Origin: Rhynchonema sp. JSB1_4
Lineage: Eukaryota; Nematoda; Chromadorea; Monhysterida; Xyalidae
Length of the DNA: 64,000 nucleotides
Assembly: GCA_030248065.1 (NCBI GenBank)
Contig: JASAMV010001944.1
Coordinates: 1-64,000 of the forward strand
Direction: 5' to 3'
This document shows, piece after piece, positions 59,631-64,000 of the stretch. The notes beneath the pieces are model-generated. The model did no database searches. It worked only from the letters and a program-made list of their open reading frames with translations, and was not told where the DNA came from. A program made the position numbers and the translations under genes. The first letter of the stretch is position 1; every line of letters begins with the position of its first letter.

Positions 59631-60508
59631 TGGTGATCTCAAAATTGAAGAGGCGATTTTGGAACGAAGTTCATTATTTTCGAGCTAAAATCACCCATTT
59701 TAAAAGCGCTCAGCGCAAATTTTAGGACAGGTTGAACTGGAAAATGGTGAAATTTGGGTGAAAAGCACTTTATTAATTGGAATTGCATAAATTACCAAGG
59801 TTCTCAACCTGGTCACATCATGCAAGTGGCGATAATAGCCATCTGACTCGATATTCAAGTGGCGATATGGAAATCTCAAGTGGTGAAACCGCCATCTCAG
59901 GTGGCCATTAAAAAACCATGATGAAAAAATATTGAAACTTTTCATTTGTGAACGCAAATTTCAAGAAAAATTAACAGTTTTGGTACAAACATGGGGTGAA
60001 AAAGTTACATACCGAAACTACCGACACCTCAGAAAAACCGACACTTTTGGCCGCCGACACCGACACCGACATTTAGTAGTGTCGGTACCGACACCGACCT
60101 TTTTCCGACACCGACGCCGATCCCTACTATTTCTATGTGCTATCAATTACGTATATCGCGCGCAGCGCCCAATTTTTGCACTTTTAAGGGTTTTCGGTCG
60201 AATAAACAAAAAAGACGTTTTTCACGCTTATTTTTCGGGTACCGTGATCGTGGATGGTAGATTTTTCGATGGCTGCTACTGCTAGGTTCCGGTATCTATG
60301 CTGGCTGTTTTGAAGCAACCGTAGTCAGCAATCCGCCATCCAAAAATCTACCATCCACGAACACCTCACCCCATTTTTCAACATTTTGGAAATTCCGCGA
60401 TGCCGAGGTGCCATCTGGAGGTGGGAACCAATATAACTTGGTATGGTTGCGGAAAACTGGTTCTTTATTTTTAGTTTCCGAATGCTAAAAATTTCCAGTA
60501 CGATGGTG
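59631..60508. other. Unassigned DNA with simple repeats
   Basis: CCGACACCGACAC-type tandem phrases at about 60,020-60,120. A small inverted repeat (GTGGATGGTAGATTTTT...AAAAATCTACCATCCAC) spans about 60,248-60,360. No gene. Confidence 0.5.
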
Positions 60509-60830
60509 CAGTGCAGTGTAGTTCCTGGAGGGAGGGGGGTCGCCTCCCTAAGGTACACTAACCGCCGCGACCAAGGTACACCAGACCAGTACACTAACTG
60601 CCGTGCCAGGTACGCTAACCGCCTCGATTTTTCCAAATTAGGCATTTTTTAGGCCTAAAATGGGCACATTTTTAGGCCTAAAATGGGCATTTTTAGGCCT
60701 AAAATGGGTGATTTTTTGGTCAATGTGGTCAAAAGTCGCCAAAATACCCTTTTTATGGAGAATTTTTTCCGACTTTTCCTGAATTTGGGTCTTCTCCCCC
60801 AGCCACAGCACTGCAAGGGTGTCGTAACAG
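60509..60830. mobile_element. Inverted fragment of the CAGTGTAGTT family
   Basis: CAGTGTAGTTCCTGGAGGGA is followed by CTAAGGTACACTAACCGCC and the family core on the opposite strand, ending near CTGAATTTGGGTCTTC. It is truncated at the right. Confidence 0.7.
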
Positions 60831-61499
60831 GTACAGGGTGTTTTGACCCCAAAGTCTGCCGTGAAGCACAGTGTAACCAATGACACAACGTGGACGTAGT
60901 CTGCCACATTGATTTTAAGCTCGAATAGCACTTCCGCATTGCTACTCTTCAGGCATGTTGAAAAATGGGTCAAAACGTCATTTTTGAGAAATATTGGAGG
61001 AAATGTGGATCATTTTCTTCACCGAAGTCTAAAAAATGGACGTCTTTTCGGTCGAAAAAATGGACCCGTGTTTTTCGGTTTTACTTGCCTGTACTTCGGC
61101 CTTCACAGCAGCTTTTGGAGTCAAAATTTCCTGTACCTGTTATTTGACATGATACGCTATACTGGAAACTTTTGTTCTGAAACTTTTCGGTTTTTTCATA
61201 AATTATAAAGAACCGACTTTTTCGCATCTTCGCTGTACTCTTTCTTTTCTGTTCATACTATATTCTTGTATTTGTGTATAAATCTGTGCATACTTCAGGA
61301 CAGTGCTCAAAGAATAAGCCTAAACGACAAAAAATACGGCGCAACAAAATGGCTGCTGAAATTGAAAGGACAATTGATGTTGCAAACGATGTGATCAACG
61401 ACATGCAAACGTTGGTTTTTCTTGTTATTTGCCAGTTTATGAATTTTGTGAAATTTTCGTGGACTTTGATCTTTAAACCAACAAAGTCAACATATAGAG

Positions 61500-61990
61500 G
61501 AGCAAGAGGAGCTAAAATTCGCAATAAAACGAAATGAAAGATAAATTTCGGACATTTTTTTGGCGCTGGCTTGAGCTCTAATTTTGTGTGTAGCATTGTG
61601 GTTGACATCTGAATTCAAAATTAGAGCAAAATCGGTTCAGACACGCCCAAGAAAACGGCTGTGCAAATTTTTTTACCTCCGTTTTCTCCAGAGGGATCTC
61701 GGGTGTCGGGTGTCAAAAAAGTAGGGTCCCGTTTTTTGGGACCCGCCAGCCGGAGCAGACACCCGGCTTTTTTCTCAGATGCCGGGTGTCGGGTACTTCC
61801 AGATGTCGGGTGTTCTAACCCTGGTCATGGGGTTGTTTGGTGTACTAACCCTAGTTCGATTTTTCTCAAATTTTGAGTTTTTATTTTTCGCACTTCCACA
61901 ACGCTACACACAAGATCAGAGCTCAAACTGCGCCAAATTAGGAATTTCTCTTACGTTTCGCTTAATTATTTTCCGTGCAAATTTGAGCGC
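61500..61990. repeat. Diverged inverted repeat around a CGGGTGTC tandem
   Basis: The left arm around TTGAGCTCTAATTTTGTGTG and the right arm around CACACAAGATCAGAGCTCAA are inverted over about 90 bp each. The centre has GGGTGTCGGGTGTC repeats. No coding support for the frames of 70-126 codons here. Confidence 0.5.
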
Positions 61991-62746
61991 TGGTCAGGTT
62001 CCATTTTCGAACTTTGACTGGCCATATCGCTGCAGTGCTTGCACTTGCACCTGCGGGGCTGATGTTTCACATTTGTTTGTAAGTAGGGCAAAGGTTTATG
62101 GGGACAAAAGGAAAGGCCGATGGCCAATGTGTAATGACATCTTTAGGAGTAAGAGCTGAAGATCAGCTCACAGTCAGAGGTGTATCACAGCGAGCAGTGT
62201 GGTTCCTGGTCCAGCCCAGCTGGCGGATTATGTGATCCCCTTGAGATTTTCGGTGGGATCAGAACACTAGGTGGTCCAAGCAGCTTTTGTGGAAACAATT
62301 TTTATTTACATTGTACAAAATCACTATTGCAAAAAAAAAATTTGGAATTGGAATTCACCATCTGGTCAATCGAATGCAAGTCTGTGCGGCGATGAAAAAG
62401 CTGAACGTGCATTTAGTACCGGAGGTTCGCTTGATAATGCAGAACGAATATCAACCTCAACCACAAGGCAGGTGGTTCAAATTCAAACTAACCAAATGAG
62501 CTGCCCGCGCTCCGAATAGAGAGAGGATAACCAAATGGTTCTTGTGCGTTGTGTCATCAGCGTGGTACATGGTCATGTGGTTTCTGTAGATCTGTGCAAT
62601 AATAGAGTGCATATCTTTTGTTGTTCAACCGATTGGTTTGATGCGATGCGTGATCCATTTTTTCTCGTGCCAATTCAAAGACGGTCCGGTACATTTTTTT
62701 GCATTTTTGTCTACCATTTAGTCCACAATGTCGATCGATTTTTAGG
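61991..62746. other. Unassigned DNA
   Basis: Short plus-strand frames only. A degraded CAGTGTGGTTCCTGGTCC element end lies at 62,196. One ATGTTTCA octamer lies at 62,062. I see no gene. Confidence 0.4.
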
Positions 62747-62750
62747 TTAA

Positions 62751-63827
62751 AGTGAGTCTACAATTGATCGTTGACCGCGTTTGTTTGCAGTCATTTTTTC
62801 AGAAAATGAAGACCAGGTATCAGAAACCCAGATTTAGGAAATAGATTTTCAAGTCGTTGCTTTGTGATGTTTCACGGAGCCCACACATTTTTACAGGAGG
62901 AGAAAAAATGAAAAAAGTTTGAGGCAGGCCTGTGCGAAACACAAGGTACTCCAATAGAAGATATTTTCAGCGTTTTATACTCAGACGTTTTTCTGTTAAA
63001 CGAGATATAAAGCATTGTGCGAAACGCCATGTGTGATAAATAATAAACGAAACACTCCAAAAATCAAGCCTTTTTAAAGCACCCTTTTACTCTAGCATAA
63101 TTTTAAGCATCTGTGGTGAATGAAATAAGTTGTCAATTACAAATAAAAATCGCCTAATTGTCTAGTATTCAGGATGTGCTTTTCGTTTTTCAAAACCCTA
63201 CACAGCTCACACAATGTTTACCACAACATGCGCTGCCGCAAGGCAGCCGTTGTCACTGCGCACAGCACACACACACAACACAACACACAGCCGGCCGGGG
63301 ATAGACGTTTCAGCTTTGTGTGTGTGCGCTGTGGTAATGGCTGCCTTGCGCATGTTGTGGTAAACATTTGTGAGCTGTGTTGGGTTTTGAAAAACGAAAA
63401 GCACATCCTAAATACTAGATAATTAGACGATTTTTATTTCTAATTGACAACTTATTTCATTCACAACAGAAGCTTAAAATTATGCCAGAGTAAAAGGGTG
63501 CTTTAAAAATTATTTATTTTTTGGAGTGTTTCTTTTATTATTTATAAAACATGGCGTTTCTCACAATGCTTTATATCTGTTTAACAGAAAAACGTCTGAG
63601 TATAAAACGCGAAATATCTTCTATTGGATTATCTTGTGTTTCGCTCAGGCCTGCCTCAAACTTTTTTCATTTTTTCCCCTCCTGTAAAAATGTGTGGGCT
63701 CCGTGAAACATCACAAAGCAACGACTTGAAAATCTATTTCCTAAATCTGGGTTTCTGATACCTAGTCTTCATTTTCTGAAAAAATGACTGCAAACAAACG
63801 CGGTCAACGATCAATTGTAGAGTCACT
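62751..63827. mobile_element. 1.08-kb TTAA-flanked fold-back element
   Basis: The whole element is a near-perfect palindrome: arms of about 515 bp around a 45-bp loop (near 63,270-63,315). Ends AGTGAGTCTACAATTGATCG and CGATCAATTGTAGAGTCACT. TTAA lies immediately outside (62747-62750, 63828-63831). No transposase; mirrored frames of 62-82 codons are symmetry artefacts. Confidence 0.88.
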
Positions 63828-64000
63828 TTAAATCAATCAATCCCGCGCTTTTGACTTTGGATTTGCGAATAGGACTGGTCGTTAGCTGGCATGAGAAGCG
63901 GTTTGGTACCTAACTTACACGACGATCAGCGCACTCAAGTAGTCGCAAAGCAGGCCATCCGCTCATAAACCTATGATTTAATCAAGTACACCACCAGCAT

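Noticed and set aside
61274..62159. Plus-strand frames of 87 and 126 codons
   Set aside because: They cross an inverted repeat and a CGGGTGTC tandem, with no domain or splice support.

Overview
This window is nuclear DNA from an animal. It has many introns of tens to about 1,400 bp with ordinary AG acceptors. Its genes include an armadillo-type beta-catenin and a receptor-regulated Smad2/3, which are metazoan signalling proteins. The protein sequences are clearly diverged from vertebrate ones, and the beta-catenin has lost the alpha-catenin-binding stretch. That fits a fast-evolving invertebrate lineage (flatworm, nematode or tardigrade-like), but I cannot name the phylum from this window. 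I see no bacterial operons, CRISPR arrays, rRNA or tRNA genes. Gene models come from exons joined by reading-frame phase and family homology recalled from knowledge; no search was run.

Layout. 1-9.2 kb, plus strand: the 3' part of mitochondrial prolyl-tRNA synthetase (PARS2), then ALG8 (ER glucosyltransferase), then endonuclease V (ENDOV). ALG8 has no stop codon before the first ENDOV exon, so the two share one open frame. 10.6-15.9 kb, plus: a complete 16-exon beta-catenin of 824 aa. 15.9-25.2 kb: a gene desert with one weak minus-strand coding fragment and small inverted repeats. 25.3-28.5 kb, plus: an ARL4-like small GTPase. 28.9-36.9 kb, minus: three genes in a row, SUPV3L1 (mitochondrial RNA helicase, 13 exons), MRPS34 (mitoribosome) and an unrecognised small acidic protein. 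36.9-43.8 kb: repeats, including a 1.72-kb fold-back element flanked by TTAA. 43.8-48.1 kb, minus: a complete 11-exon Smad2/3 of 461 aa. 48.3-64 kb: no convincing gene; nested non-autonomous DNA transposons, a purine-rich satellite-like tract and a second TTAA fold-back of 1.08 kb.

Functionally the genes fall in three groups: mitochondrial gene expression (PARS2, SUPV3L1, MRPS34), developmental signalling (beta-catenin for Wnt, Smad2/3 for TGF-beta/activin) and housekeeping (ALG8, ENDOV, ARL4-like). The mobile fraction is unusually legible. At least six short elements keep 8-bp target duplications (hAT type). Another family repeatedly inserted at TA, shown by comparing filled and empty copies inside this same window. 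An octamer, TGAAACAT followed by C or T, occurs about 29 times over both strands, roughly nine times expectation, and is the best candidate for an undescribed genome-wide signal.
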